A model generated the notes under the pieces. The model was not told the origin of the DNA and made no database searches. It saw nothing but the letters and a program-made list of their open reading frames with translations. A stretch of 64,000 nucleotides of DNA. Origin: Bacteroidota bacterium (GTDB lineage: Bacteria > Bacteroidota > Bacteroidia > Chitinophagales > Chitinophagaceae). A program made the position numbers and the translations under genes. The DNA is taken from the NCBI GenBank assembly GCA_005882315.1, contig VBAR01000006.1:158617-222616 (forward strand), written 5' to 3'. Each line of letters begins with the position of its first letter. Within the stretch, counting starts at the first letter, position 1. Positions 16,951 through 26,088 of the stretch are shown here, in pieces.

Positions 16951-17041
16951 TTATTAGTTTCTTTTTTCTTTTGATTTTTTTAAAAATAACTTCTTAAATG
17001 TATTCTCAAATCTAAGTTCCCCTTTAGGGGGACAGGTGGTT
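16909..17041. repeat. Paired G/C palindromes at the VWA/AAA+ gene junction
   Basis: Two related palindromic repeats: 16909-16943 (core CCCCC TAAA GGGGG) and 17014-17041 (core CCCC TTTA GGGG), separated by about 70 bases of A/T-rich sequence. One end touches the VWA stop codon (TGA, complement of 17041-17043). The other end lies inside the AAA+ coding sequence and encodes SPFRGFGG. The same arrangement recurs at trpE/trpG, trpG/trpD and trpB/trpA. Confidence 0.85.
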
Positions 17042-18138
17042 CAATAAACAGTTTTTCTTTTTCCGCTTTCAAAATCCTTAAACACAAATGCTCCCAATTT
17101 ATCCAGCGATGCAAAGAATGCTTTGCCCTGGTTCATTTCGGTGAACTCCTGAACAAAATTTTGCAGATAAGGATCGGTTGCGATCATAAATGTGGTAATT
17201 GGTATTTTCAATTTTTTACACTGAGCTGCAAGATTGATGCAACGATTTACGACTTTTCTATCCAACCCGAAAGCGTTTTTATAATACCGCTTGCCGATCT
17301 TCAAACAGGTGGGCTTACCATCTGTTATCATAAAGATCTGTTTGTTGGGATTTTTCCTGCGGCGCAAAATATCCATCGCCAGTTCAAGCCCAGCAACTGT
17401 GTTAGTATGAAAAGGTCCTACTTGTAAGTAAGGAAGATCTTTTATTTCGATTGGCCATGCATCATTTCCAAACACAACAATATCCAAAGTGTCTTTAGGA
17501 TATTTTGTTGTTATGAGTTCACTCAATGCCATTGCTACTTTCTTGGCGGGTGTTATTCTATCTTCACCATATAAGATCATTGAGTGAGAGATATCGATCA
17601 TCAGCACTGTGCTGGTTTGTGATTTAAAATCTGTTTCCCGTATGCTTAGATCATCTTCCTGCAAATGAAAACTTTCAATACCATGATTGATCTGTGCATT
17701 GCGGATACTTTCTGTAAAATCTATTTGCTCAGGCATATCGCCAAACTGGTAAGGTCTTGTTTCAGGATTTACTTCATCACCCAATCCCGGTTTGAAGCTA
17801 TGATGGTCGCCTTTCTTAGTTTTCTTTAGTTTACCGAAAATTTCTTCAAGACTTCTCTTACGGATGCCTTGTTCTGTTTTCGGAGTGATCTTAATTTCCC
17901 CTGTTTGATTATTGTCAGTAATAAATCCTTTTGCTTTCAGGTCTTCAATAAAATCTCCCATACCATATTCATCATCGGTTAACTGGTATTTTTTATCCAG
18001 TTCATTCAGCCATGACAAAGCTTCTGCTACATCGCCGCTTGTGTAGGTGAGGAGCTGCATAAACAGATCAAGCAATTGATCAAATTTTGATTTGCCATTT
18101 GCCCGGGGATCATATTTGCTGAAATGAAAACCTTTCAT
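17041..18138 (-). CDS. VWA-domain protein, partner of the AAA+ ATPase
   Basis: About 365 residues. The C-terminal half is a von Willebrand factor A domain with an intact metal-ion site: VLMIDISHSMILYGEDRI carries DxSxS, and IFMITDGKPTC supplies the later Asp. The N-terminal half is helical and charged. No signal peptide or membrane segment is seen, so it is probably cytoplasmic, like the D-type partners of chelatase-like AAA+ proteins. The ATG at 18138 (MKGFHFSKYDPRANGKSKFD) is preferred over a longer in-frame start at 18219, whose extra residues look like untranslated leader. The stop codon abuts a palindromic repeat. Confidence 0.85.
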   Translation of the reverse strand: MKGFHFSKYDPRANGKSKFDQLLDLFMQLLTYTSGDVAEALSWLNELDKKYQLTDDEYGMGDFIEDLKAKGFITDNNQTGEIKITPKTEQGIRKRSLEEIFGKLKKTKKGDHHSFKPGLGDEVNPETRPYQFGDMPEQIDFTESIRNAQINHGIESFHLQEDDLSIRETDFKSQTSTVLMIDISHSMILYGEDRITPAKKVAMALSELITTKYPKDTLDIVVFGNDAWPIEIKDLPYLQVGPFHTNTVAGLELAMDILRRRKNPNKQIFMITDGKPTCLKIGKRYYKNAFGLDRKVVNRCINLAAQCKKLKIPITTFMIATDPYLQNFVQEFTEMNQGKAFFASLDKLGAFVFKDFESGKRKTVY

Positions 18139-18202
18139 AAAACTGTATAGCAAGTTACTGCAAATACTAACAGTGTGAAATGACGAAAGGTTGCGATTAT
18201 GG

Positions 18203-18235
18203 TAAAAAATAAACCCCAACGTTACGGTCGGGGTT
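18203..18235 (-). terminator. Terminator of secDF
   Basis: Minus strand: AACCCCGAC / GTTGGGGTT stem with one mismatch, followed by TATTTTTT. It separates secDF from the downstream VWA-AAA+-hscB group. Confidence 0.8.
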
Positions 18236-18257
18236 CAATATATATAAGTTGAGACTA

Positions 18258-21200
18258 TTATTTCTTAACCACAGTTTTACCTGGCGCTGATTCACCCAGT
18301 GGTTTGTTTTTACCAATATCAACAAGAATTGGTGCAGCAACAAAGATAGATGAGTAAGTACCGGTGATAACACCGATCAGCATTGCAAATGCAAAGCCTC
18401 TTGTAACCTCACCACCAACCAGGAACAGGATAAGGATGGTAAGGAATACAGTGAGTGATGTCATGATCGTACGGCTCAATGTATCGTTGATTGCACGGTT
18501 GATAATTGATCCTCTTGATTCTCCTTTATAAACATGGCTGTATTCACGTATCCTGTCGAAAACGATAACGGTATCGTTCATCGAGAAACCGATAACGGTA
18601 AGAACCGCTGCGATAAAATGCTGGTCTATTTCCAATGGAAATGGAACCACGTTTTTCAGGAACGAGAATACGGCTAATGTAATAAAGACGTCGTGCAAAA
18701 GGGCTACAATTGTTCCTAATGAATAACGCCAGTCACGGAAACGTATTAATATGTATATGAAAATAACCAGTAATGCAAGCAAAGTTGCATTCACTGAATT
18801 CTTTTTAATATCATCCGCAATAGTAGGTAATACAGTTGATGAACTTTGAACCTCTGGTTTTCCATGAGCTTTTAATCCACCCAACATTTTTTCACGTACT
18901 AATGAATCAATTTCCTGTCCGGGAGTATTGATAAGGTAGGAAGTAGTGATCTCCAGTGTCTGGTTATCGCCAACAGTTTTGATAACAGGGTTTTCACCTT
19001 CAAATGCAAGTTTCAGTTCATCACGAATCTTCTCAACATCTACAGACTTATCAAATTTTACTTTGTATTGGCGTCCACCGCTGAATTCAACACCTTCTTT
19101 AAATCCATTGAAATAAGAACCGATGCCAAGCAATGCTACAACGACTGAGATCATGTATGCATACTTACGGTATTCAATGAATTTGAATTTAGCATGTTTA
19201 AATACCCTGCGGCTTACGTTGGTGAAATATTCAAGATGTTTGTTCTTGCTGGTAAACCAATCTGTAACCCAACGACTCACAAGGATACCGCAGAATAACG
19301 AGAGGACGATACCCAGCATTTGCGTAGTTGCAAAACCACGGATAGGGCCTGTTTGGAAATAAGTAAACAACAATAAAGCAGTAAGGAATGTCGTAACGTG
19401 GGCATCTATTACCGGCGGCAATGAACGTTTATAACCTTCATTGATAGCCGGGATATATCCTTTTCCCTTCGTTAATTCTTCTTTGATACGTTCATAAATA
19501 ATTACGTTCGTATCAACTGCCATACCGATGGTAAGTACAAGACCGGCGATACCGGGAGCTGTTAATGTTGCGCCTAACCCTGCAAGCACACCAATAGTGA
19601 ACAGCAGGTTAAGTATTAAGGCGATATTAGCGATCCATCCGGCCGTGTTATAATAAATAAGCATCAGCAGGAATATCACTATAAATGAAATGATGAATGC
19701 CATTGAACCACCGCGGATCGCATCTTTACCCAATGTAGCACCTACTTGTTCGTCCTGAACAATTTTTGCAGGAGCTTCCAGTCTTCCGAGTTTTAAGATA
19801 TTAGCAAGGTCTTTAGCTTCTTCAATGGTAAAGCTTCCGCTGATCTCTGTATTGCCACCTGATATCTTCTCTCTTGCACCCGGTGCTGAATAAACAATAT
19901 TATCAACTTCAATGGCAATCGGGAAACCTGTTGTAGCATTACTGCTTCTTTCAGTAAGAGCTTCCCAGATACGCTGACCAGCATTGTTCATTTTCAATGT
20001 TACAGTAGGCTTACCATCCAGCGGATTAAAGTCCTGTTTTGCCTCAGTAACTACATCACCCTGCATAGCAGCTCTATCATTGATAGGCTTTAGGAAATAA
20101 ACAGGGAGAATTTTTTTATTTTTCGCATCAGTAGGTATCCCATAAGCTAAGATTGCGTTAGGCGGTAAATATCTTCTTAATGCTTCTGAGTTCAGGTATT
20201 CTCTTACAATAGCTGTATCGTTTACATTTACCTGGAAACCTACCAAACCTACCGTTTGATCACCTACCGGTAAAATGTATTTGAAGATGCTATTTTTATC
20301 TGCAGCAGCTGTTTGCTTCGCTGGAGTTTTACCAGTATCATTTGTTGGGGTTTTATCAAGATCCGATAGCTTGGTAACTTTTTGTGTTGTATCTACCACA
20401 GGAGCAGCCGTTACGGGCTTAGTTCCAGTTGTATCACCGGGCTTTGTAGTATCAGCTGGGTTTATACCTTTTGTAAAATTGTCAAACACAGCATCAATAT
20501 TGTTTAATGATGCTGAGACAACATTCATCCTATAAGTTTCCCAGAACTGGAGATTCGCAGATGACTGCAATAACTTTCTTACTCTTTCTTTATCCTTTAC
20601 TCCTGGTAATTCAACAGTGATGATTCCGCGACTCGGTTCAGGATTAATATTCGGCTGTGCTACACCAAACTGATCAATACGGCTTTTAAGGATGCGGTAA
20701 GTATTGTCAAATGCCACACCAGCTTCTGTTCTCAATACACCAATCACCTTTTCATCGTTATCGCCTACTTTTATTTGTTCTTTACGGGCAGTTGCAAATA
20801 AACCGCTCATCTTGTCCTTGCCTGCAATACCCTGGTAAGCATCTTTAAAAAGTGTGATGAAATTTGCAGAACTATTTTTTTTCAAATTAGTAGCACTATC
20901 AAGTGCTTTAAGAAACTGTGGATCTTTTGAACCACTGGCCAATGATTTCAGCATCCCAGTCATTTCCACTTCCATGGTCACACTCATACCGCCTTGCAGA
21001 TCGAGACCGAGGTTCAGTTCCTCTTCTTTTGCTTTTTGGTAGGATACTGGACCATTGATTCCATAGGAAACAGTTTTTGTTTTTGTGCTGTCGAGTAATC
21101 TTTTCAAACGATTGTCATAATACTCTTTCGCTACTGCACTGTAATCGTCAATTTTCTGACTTCTTGTTTCAGGAAAAGCAGCATGAACATTGTTCAACGC

Positions 21201-21314
21201 AATATTTTCCATTTTCTTTTCATGGTTGCGGACAAACCAGGTAAAAGACAGTTGGTAGAGGGAGTAAATGATCAGTAGAATGGTAAAGAATCTGACCAAG
21301 CCTTTCAGTTGCAT
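18258..21314 (-). CDS. secDF: Protein translocase subunit SecDF (fused)
   Basis: A 1018-residue fusion of SecD and SecF, the proton-driven inner-membrane partner that pulls secreted proteins through SecYEG. SecD signatures are LNLGLDLQGGMSVTMEVEM and, before its membrane bundle, GLVLTIGMAVDTNVIIYERI. SecF signatures are GVEFSGGRQYKVKF and the second bundle with IGFSMNDTVIVFDRIREY. Each half contributes six membrane spans. A low-complexity Thr/Pro/Lys-rich stretch (about residues 283-343, with repeated DTT, GKTP, KPG) interrupts the periplasmic P1 domain. The promoter and terminator indicate a single-gene unit. Confidence 0.96.
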   Translation of the reverse strand: MQLKGLVRFFTILLIIYSLYQLSFTWFVRNHEKKMENIALNNVHAAFPETRSQKIDDYSAVAKEYYDNRLKRLLDSTKTKTVSYGINGPVSYQKAKEEELNLGLDLQGGMSVTMEVEMTGMLKSLASGSKDPQFLKALDSATNLKKNSSANFITLFKDAYQGIAGKDKMSGLFATARKEQIKVGDNDEKVIGVLRTEAGVAFDNTYRILKSRIDQFGVAQPNINPEPSRGIITVELPGVKDKERVRKLLQSSANLQFWETYRMNVVSASLNNIDAVFDNFTKGINPADTTKPGDTTGTKPVTAAPVVDTTQKVTKLSDLDKTPTNDTGKTPAKQTAAADKNSIFKYILPVGDQTVGLVGFQVNVNDTAIVREYLNSEALRRYLPPNAILAYGIPTDAKNKKILPVYFLKPINDRAAMQGDVVTEAKQDFNPLDGKPTVTLKMNNAGQRIWEALTERSSNATTGFPIAIEVDNIVYSAPGAREKISGGNTEISGSFTIEEAKDLANILKLGRLEAPAKIVQDEQVGATLGKDAIRGGSMAFIISFIVIFLLMLIYYNTAGWIANIALILNLLFTIGVLAGLGATLTAPGIAGLVLTIGMAVDTNVIIYERIKEELTKGKGYIPAINEGYKRSLPPVIDAHVTTFLTALLLFTYFQTGPIRGFATTQMLGIVLSLFCGILVSRWVTDWFTSKNKHLEYFTNVSRRVFKHAKFKFIEYRKYAYMISVVVALLGIGSYFNGFKEGVEFSGGRQYKVKFDKSVDVEKIRDELKLAFEGENPVIKTVGDNQTLEITTSYLINTPGQEIDSLVREKMLGGLKAHGKPEVQSSSTVLPTIADDIKKNSVNATLLALLVIFIYILIRFRDWRYSLGTIVALLHDVFITLAVFSFLKNVVPFPLEIDQHFIAAVLTVIGFSMNDTVIVFDRIREYSHVYKGESRGSIINRAINDTLSRTIMTSLTVFLTILILFLVGGEVTRGFAFAMLIGVITGTYSSIFVAAPILVDIGKNKPLGESAPGKTVVKK

Positions 21315-21385
21315 ACGTTAGGTAGTTTATTGTTAATCCATGACACCACAATCCAATAGGGTGGGGCCTGTTTTTTTAAGGAGGG

Positions 21386-21393
21386 CAAAGATA
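21386..21393 (-). promoter_or_regulatory. TAnnTTTG promoter element of secDF
   Basis: The minus strand reads TATCTTTG, about 72 bases before the secDF ATG. The -33 half is not clear. Confidence 0.6.
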
Positions 21394-21540
21394 GGGGTTT
21401 CGGTGTGAAAATCAGGGGAGATTTTGGCTTGGGCTGACGAGTGGAAATTCTTTATTTACAGAGGGTTTAAGGTTATAAATGATTGACCAATTTGTGGATT
21501 CTTTTTATGCTTTGAAACAGGTGTTAGTCCTGTGCAAACG

Positions 21541-21548
21541 TACATTTG
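21541..21548 (+). promoter_or_regulatory. TAnnTTTG promoter element of the aminotransferase gene
   Basis: TACATTTG, 14 bases before the ATG at 21563, giving a short 5' untranslated region of roughly ten bases. The -33 element is not conserved. Confidence 0.6.
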
Positions 21549-21562
21549 CATAAAATTTTAAA

Positions 21563-22771
21563 ATGTCAGCAATAGCAGCTATGCAATTATCTTCTTTACT
21601 ACAAAAATTTAATGAACCTGAAACACTTAAAATGGCCAAGCTCGGTCGTGAGTTAAGGGCACAGGGTATTGATATAATTGATCTGAGTTTGGGTGAACCC
21701 GATTTTGATACACCTCAGCATATCAAAGATGCAGCGAAGAAGGCTATTGATGATAACTGGAGCCATTATCCACCGGTTGCAGGCTATCCTGAACTGCGAC
21801 AGGCTGTTTGTGATAAATTTAAACGTGATAATAATCTTGATTATAAACCAGAGAACATTGTTGTATCGACAGGCGCCAAACAAAGTTTAGCAAACGCCAT
21901 TCTTGCAACAGTAGATGCAGGCGATGAAGTGATCATTCCTGCTCCATTCTGGGTTACTTATTCAGAGTTGGTAAAAATTGCAGGCGGTATTCCTGTTATT
22001 CTTCCTTCAAAACTGGAGAATGATTATAAAGTAACCGCTGCTGAAGTAGAAGAAGCAATTACAGATAGAACAAAACTGTTTCTCTTTTCTTCACCCTGCA
22101 ATCCTTCGGGTTCAGTTTATAATAAAGCAGAGCTGGAAGCATTAGCAAAATTATTCAGCAACTACCCGGAGATATTTATTATCTCCGACGAAATATATGA
22201 ATATATCAACTTCATAGGTGCACATGAAAGCATTGCTCAGTTTGATGAAATAAAAGAAAGAGTAATTATTGTAAACGGATTGAGTAAAGGATATGCAATG
22301 ACAGGTTATCGTTTAGGATATATTGCTGCTGCGCCAATTGTAGCTAAAGGTTGCGAGAAAATACAAGGACAATTTACCAGCGGTGCTAACTCAGTTACAC
22401 AAAGAGCAGGTATTGTTGCATTGACAGGCGATATGCGTCCTACAGAAGAAATGGAAAAAGAATTTGAACGTAGAAAGAAAAGAGTAATGCAACTTTTGTC
22501 TGAAGTACCGGGATGGAAATGCAGTGAACCTGCTGGCGCATTTTATGTTTTCCCTGATGTAAGTGCCTATTTTGGTAAAACTGTTAACGGGCAAACTATT
22601 GAAAATGCAGATGATCTTTGTATGTATTTATTGAATACAGCACATGTATCTACAGTTACAGGCCGTGCATTTGGTTCGCCTGAATGTATTCGTCTTTCTT
22701 TTGCAAACAGCCTTCCGAAAATTGAAGCAGCTTATGTAAGGATAAAAGAAGCGTTGGCTAAGCTGAAATAA
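21563..22771 (+). CDS. Class I PLP-dependent aminotransferase (aspartate aminotransferase-like)
   Basis: 402 residues, fold-type I. The N-terminal block IDIIDLSLGEPDFDTPQHI and the helix VVSTGAKQSLANAIL are typical of class I aspartate/aromatic aminotransferases of the AspB type. The Schiff-base lysine is in VNGLSKGYAMTGYRLGYIAA. The substrate-carboxylate arginine is in the C-terminal ECIRLSFANS. It probably interconverts aspartate and oxaloacetate with glutamate/2-oxoglutarate, but broader substrate use is common in this clade, so no gene symbol is given. It is followed by a lipoprotein cyclase gene 46 bases on. Confidence 0.92.
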   Translation: MSAIAAMQLSSLLQKFNEPETLKMAKLGRELRAQGIDIIDLSLGEPDFDTPQHIKDAAKKAIDDNWSHYPPVAGYPELRQAVCDKFKRDNNLDYKPENIVVSTGAKQSLANAILATVDAGDEVIIPAPFWVTYSELVKIAGGIPVILPSKLENDYKVTAAEVEEAITDRTKLFLFSSPCNPSGSVYNKAELEALAKLFSNYPEIFIISDEIYEYINFIGAHESIAQFDEIKERVIIVNGLSKGYAMTGYRLGYIAAAPIVAKGCEKIQGQFTSGANSVTQRAGIVALTGDMRPTEEMEKEFERRKKRVMQLLSEVPGWKCSEPAGAFYVFPDVSAYFGKTVNGQTIENADDLCMYLLNTAHVSTVTGRAFGSPECIRLSFANSLPKIEAAYVRIKEALAKLK

Positions 22772-22817
22772 TTTTTTATAAAAATCATTAGTGGTAACTT
22801 TTGCCTAAATTTTATTT

Positions 22818-23633
22818 ATGCATCGGTTACCATTTTTCATGCTGGCTGTTTTTTGTTTTGCGTGTAACAATACTACCCCCAAAGAACATAGTCATAGTCT
22901 CGCTGATATGATGAAGTCGGGTAAACTCATTGACCTTTCCTACGATTTTTCTGATAAAACATTGTATTGGCCAACAGCAGCGACTTTTCGTTTTGATACG
23001 GCCTTTGAAGGGGTTACCCCGGCTGGCTTTTATTATTCAGCTTATAATTATTGTGCAGCTGAACATGGCGGTACTCATCTCGATGCACCAGTACATTTTG
23101 CAAAAGGTAAATGGGCTGCTGATGAAATACCGCTTGAAAATTTAGTTGGTGAAGCAGTTGTGATTGATGTGTCTGATAAAGCATTAAAGAATGTCGATTA
23201 TCTTATAACAACAGAAGATATACAAACATGGGAAAAAATAAATGGTGAAATAACTGATAATGTCATCCTGTTTTTCAGAACTGGTTATGGGGCTTTTTAT
23301 CCTGATGCAAAAAAATATTTAGGTACTGATGAAAGAGGAGCAGAGGCGGTAAGCAAATTACATTTTCCGTCTATTCATCCGGAGGCAGCTGAATGGTTGG
23401 TGAAGAACAGGAAACTAAAAGCTGTAGGTATTGATGTAGCAAGTGTTGATTATGGCCAATCAAAAGATTTTAAAACTCACCAGGTTTTATATGCACAAAA
23501 TATTTCAGGGTTTGAAAATGTTGCCAACATGGATAAACTGCCAGTGAAAGGAGCTTATGTGTTTGCTTTGCCAATGAAAATAAAAGGAGGCAGTGGCGGG
23601 CCTTTGCGCATCATTGCATGGGTGAAGGAGTAA
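22818..23633 (+). CDS. Cyclase-family lipoprotein (kynurenine formamidase-like fold)
   Basis: 271 residues. The signal peptide MHRLPFFMLAVFCFAC ends with a lipobox Cys at about residue 16. The catalytic domain carries the family's metal-binding motif HGGTHLDAP (about residues 83-91) and the second conserved block FPSIHPEAAEWLVKNRKLKAVGIDVASVD. Family members are Mn/Zn hydrolases such as arylformamidases. The lipoprotein form would act in the periplasm, so a role in kynurenine metabolism is not assumed, although formamidase is the nearest characterised activity. Confidence 0.85.
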   Translation: MHRLPFFMLAVFCFACNNTTPKEHSHSLADMMKSGKLIDLSYDFSDKTLYWPTAATFRFDTAFEGVTPAGFYYSAYNYCAAEHGGTHLDAPVHFAKGKWAADEIPLENLVGEAVVIDVSDKALKNVDYLITTEDIQTWEKINGEITDNVILFFRTGYGAFYPDAKKYLGTDERGAEAVSKLHFPSIHPEAAEWLVKNRKLKAVGIDVASVDYGQSKDFKTHQVLYAQNISGFENVANMDKLPVKGAYVFALPMKIKGGSGGPLRIIAWVKE

Positions 23634-23679
23634 GTGATTCAATCACTTTGTAAAACTATTGAAGAATGTTTCCTTTGTA

Positions 23680-24264
23680 TTAAGCTTTTTTCAAAAGGTC
23701 ATGATGCAAGGATAGTACCTGTGGAACTATCAGCCTATGCTCATCATTATAAATAACAAAATCGCAGAGTTTCATTTTTATATCTTCATCTATCTGCCGG
23801 CTTATACGTTTAAGTACTTCTTCATGGGTTACATGATCACGGTCCATAACACGTTTGATGCGTAAGGCCTGTGGAGCATTTACTCCGATCACATAATCTA
23901 GTCTTTCTGAAACGCCGGCTTCAAAGATCAAAGCGGCTTCATGTATTGCATAAGGTGTTGTTTGTTGCTTCATCCATTCTTCGCCATTTTGTTTTATAGC
24001 AGGATGAGTAAGAGAATTAAGTAGTTCCAGTTTTTCAGGATCATTAAAAACAATAGAAGCAATATAAGAACGATTCAGACTTCCATCTGTATACGAATTA
24101 ATGCCAAAATTTTTAATGATTAATTCTTTCAGACCCTCATCTTCATTCATCATCTTTCTCGTTTCTATGTCAGCATAAAAAACAGGGATGCCCAGCACTT
24201 CGAATACTTGTGCTACAGTGCTTTTGCCGCTACCAATGCCACCTGTTAAACCGATTTTCATCAT
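23680..24264 (-). CDS. coaE: Dephospho-CoA kinase
   Basis: A 194-residue P-loop kinase that performs the last step of coenzyme A synthesis. The Walker A motif is GLTGGIGSGKSTVAQVFE at the start. The substrate-binding DIETRKMM and LNSLTHPAIKQN blocks follow, then the lid region with RVMDRDHVTHEEVLKRISRQ. Normal length. It is preceded on its strand by the terminator of the FadL-like gene, so it is probably transcribed alone from a promoter not recognised here. Confidence 0.95.
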   Translation of the reverse strand: MMKIGLTGGIGSGKSTVAQVFEVLGIPVFYADIETRKMMNEDEGLKELIIKNFGINSYTDGSLNRSYIASIVFNDPEKLELLNSLTHPAIKQNGEEWMKQQTTPYAIHEAALIFEAGVSERLDYVIGVNAPQALRIKRVMDRDHVTHEEVLKRISRQIDEDIKMKLCDFVIYNDEHRLIVPQVLSLHHDLLKKA

Positions 24265-24296
24265 AGATCAAATTTCGGAAACCAAACTTCAAATAA

Positions 24297-24334
24297 AAAT
24301 TAAATCCTCATTTTTAAATGAGGATTTAATTTTT
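24297..24334. terminator. A/T-rich bidirectional-looking terminator
   Basis: AAATTAAATCCTCAT (24297-24311) pairs with ATGAGGATTTAATTT (24318-24332): 15 pairs. It lies downstream of the FadL-like gene and upstream of coaE. Confidence 0.8.
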
Positions 24335-24369
24335 GCTATTATTTTTTTTGACATTGTTAAGGACAGGGG

Positions 24370-25914
24370 TTAGATCTTTATCCCAAAAGTCAATAATGCA
24401 TTACCCATATTCCCTTTTATACTTGCCAGCGGAGTTAACCCGGATTGCAAGCGGTATGGTGTATGAATGTCCTTGATAAAAGTGTGTATGTAAGTAAGGT
24501 CAATAAAGAAACCTTTATTACGATACCCCAAACCACCACTTGCCTGGAACTTACTTCCTTTTTCACCTGCTAAATTTTTATAAGGATTGCCATAGTAGGC
24601 AGCGCCAAGACGTACCATTATGGTTGTAAATTTCAACTCACCACCTGCCCTGAAATTGAAAGTGCCTTTATAGGCATTGTCAATTGCATCGTTCAAATCA
24701 TCCAGATAGTTCACGATAGCTGGATTGTTTTTGTCAGCTTCCAGTTCCATAAAAGATGCTGCCTTGTAGTTGATATATTCAATGTCTGCGGTAAGAAATC
24801 CTTTTTGTTTTGTTACATCTTCAATTTCACGAAGTACATAAGATAAGCTGCCGATGATCTTATAAGGAGTTACCATATTGTACTTGAAAATAGCATTTTC
24901 ATTTCCTGTGAGAAACTGCGAGGTCTGTGAATATTCACCCTGGTAGCTTTCTGTATTTGTTATTACATCTGAATTATATTTATCCGTAATTGTAAGGAGT
25001 GAAGGCGAATGAAGAGCAAGTCCTAAACGGAAATATTCAACAGGTTTGTAAATAACACCACCTCTGAAAACAATCCCTGCTCCGTTTTGAGAAAAATTCT
25101 CGGTAAAGGTGGCATAATCGAATTTATTATTGGGGTTGGCTGTTGCATCCGCTTCATCAAAAATGGATTTGCGTTCATAGTTGGTAAATACAACACCTAT
25201 TGAGCCGCCAGCATAAATCTTATCATTCCAGTTGGCCGCAAGAGCCATTGTAAGTTCTGTCAAACCTCCTTTGTTGATTAATTCCTGTCTTTGTAAAAGA
25301 CCAGTTCCAATTGGTGAACGGGTCTGAAACTGGTAATTGCCGGATGTGCCACCTGCAATCGTATCGATCCAGTAAGTGTTAAAAGCGAGACTGGCGCCGT
25401 ACTCATAATTAGTGGCTACGACGTTTGCGTCTTTTACACCATCGTTTTGTATCTGTTCGAGGAATTTTTGTGAGTAAGAGCTTTGGTTGTTTTGCCCGAA
25501 GTATAAAACATTTGAACCAAAATTTGCAGTGCGATTAACGGCCAGGCTGAATACAGAGGAGCGTTGTCCTTTTTTGTTACTATTACCTGATCCAAAAACA
25601 ACACCGCTGGTTCCCATTCCAAAGGAATTCTTCTTTTGTTTTTCTTCTGTTCTTCCCATGAATGTTGACTTTGTATTTCCGAAATTATATCCAGGGGTAA
25701 TAACAAGGTCCCCTGTTTTATAAAAGCCCAAACCAGCCGGGTTTACATAGTTGGCAGAAATATCACCCCCCAAACTTCCCATAGCACCGCCTACGGCTTG
25801 CTGCCGGGCTGTGCCACTCTGAATACTCCATGAATAGCGAAGGGCATCAGCAGGTTCCTGTGCCATGGCACCGGTCGCTGATGCAATAAAAGCTGTTATG
25901 AAAAATCTTTTCAT
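24370..25914 (-). CDS. FadL/OmpP1-like outer-membrane protein
   Basis: 514 residues with a signal peptide (MKRFFITAFIASATGAMAQ). The start of the mature part, ALRYSWSIQSGTARQQAVGG, followed by AMGSLGGDISANYVNPAGLG, is the N-terminal plug pattern of the FadL/OmpP1 family (hydrophobic-compound transporters). The rest alternates strands and ends in the outer-membrane beta strand ALLTFGIKI. It probably forms a 14-strand barrel. The substrate is unknown; related Bacteroidota proteins are sometimes labelled hemin receptors without proof. It is preceded by a 102-bp inverted-repeat element. Confidence 0.82.
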   Translation of the reverse strand: MKRFFITAFIASATGAMAQEPADALRYSWSIQSGTARQQAVGGAMGSLGGDISANYVNPAGLGFYKTGDLVITPGYNFGNTKSTFMGRTEEKQKKNSFGMGTSGVVFGSGNSNKKGQRSSVFSLAVNRTANFGSNVLYFGQNNQSSYSQKFLEQIQNDGVKDANVVATNYEYGASLAFNTYWIDTIAGGTSGNYQFQTRSPIGTGLLQRQELINKGGLTELTMALAANWNDKIYAGGSIGVVFTNYERKSIFDEADATANPNNKFDYATFTENFSQNGAGIVFRGGVIYKPVEYFRLGLALHSPSLLTITDKYNSDVITNTESYQGEYSQTSQFLTGNENAIFKYNMVTPYKIIGSLSYVLREIEDVTKQKGFLTADIEYINYKAASFMELEADKNNPAIVNYLDDLNDAIDNAYKGTFNFRAGGELKFTTIMVRLGAAYYGNPYKNLAGEKGSKFQASGGLGYRNKGFFIDLTYIHTFIKDIHTPYRLQSGLTPLASIKGNMGNALLTFGIKI

Positions 25915-25977
25915 ATAAAGAGTTTATTATAGTTCATTGAAAATTGTTCTGATGGCTCAGTAGTATTGATGTAGTAC

Positions 25978-26079
25978 AAGAGTGCGACGCAACCGAAGTT
26001 TGATCAGGGTACTTCTGCCGGTTACATAACTATGATCGTTAAAACCATAGTGAGTAACCGGTTGCTGCACCGCACTCTT
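25978..26079. repeat. 102-bp inverted-repeat element between two minus-strand genes
   Basis: Outer arms AAGAGTGCG / CGCACTCTT (25978-25986 with 26071-26079) continue, after a small bulge, as CAACCG / CGGTTG. Inside are CCGGTTAC / GTAACCGG (26018-26025 with 26054-26061) and ACTATG / CATAGT (26029-26034 with 26046-26051). A 21-base exact match to the left end (25973-25993) occurs before trpB at 54658-54678. It is MITE-like in structure and could also fold as RNA in the transcript. Confidence 0.75.
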
Positions 26080-26088
26080 ATTAATATT

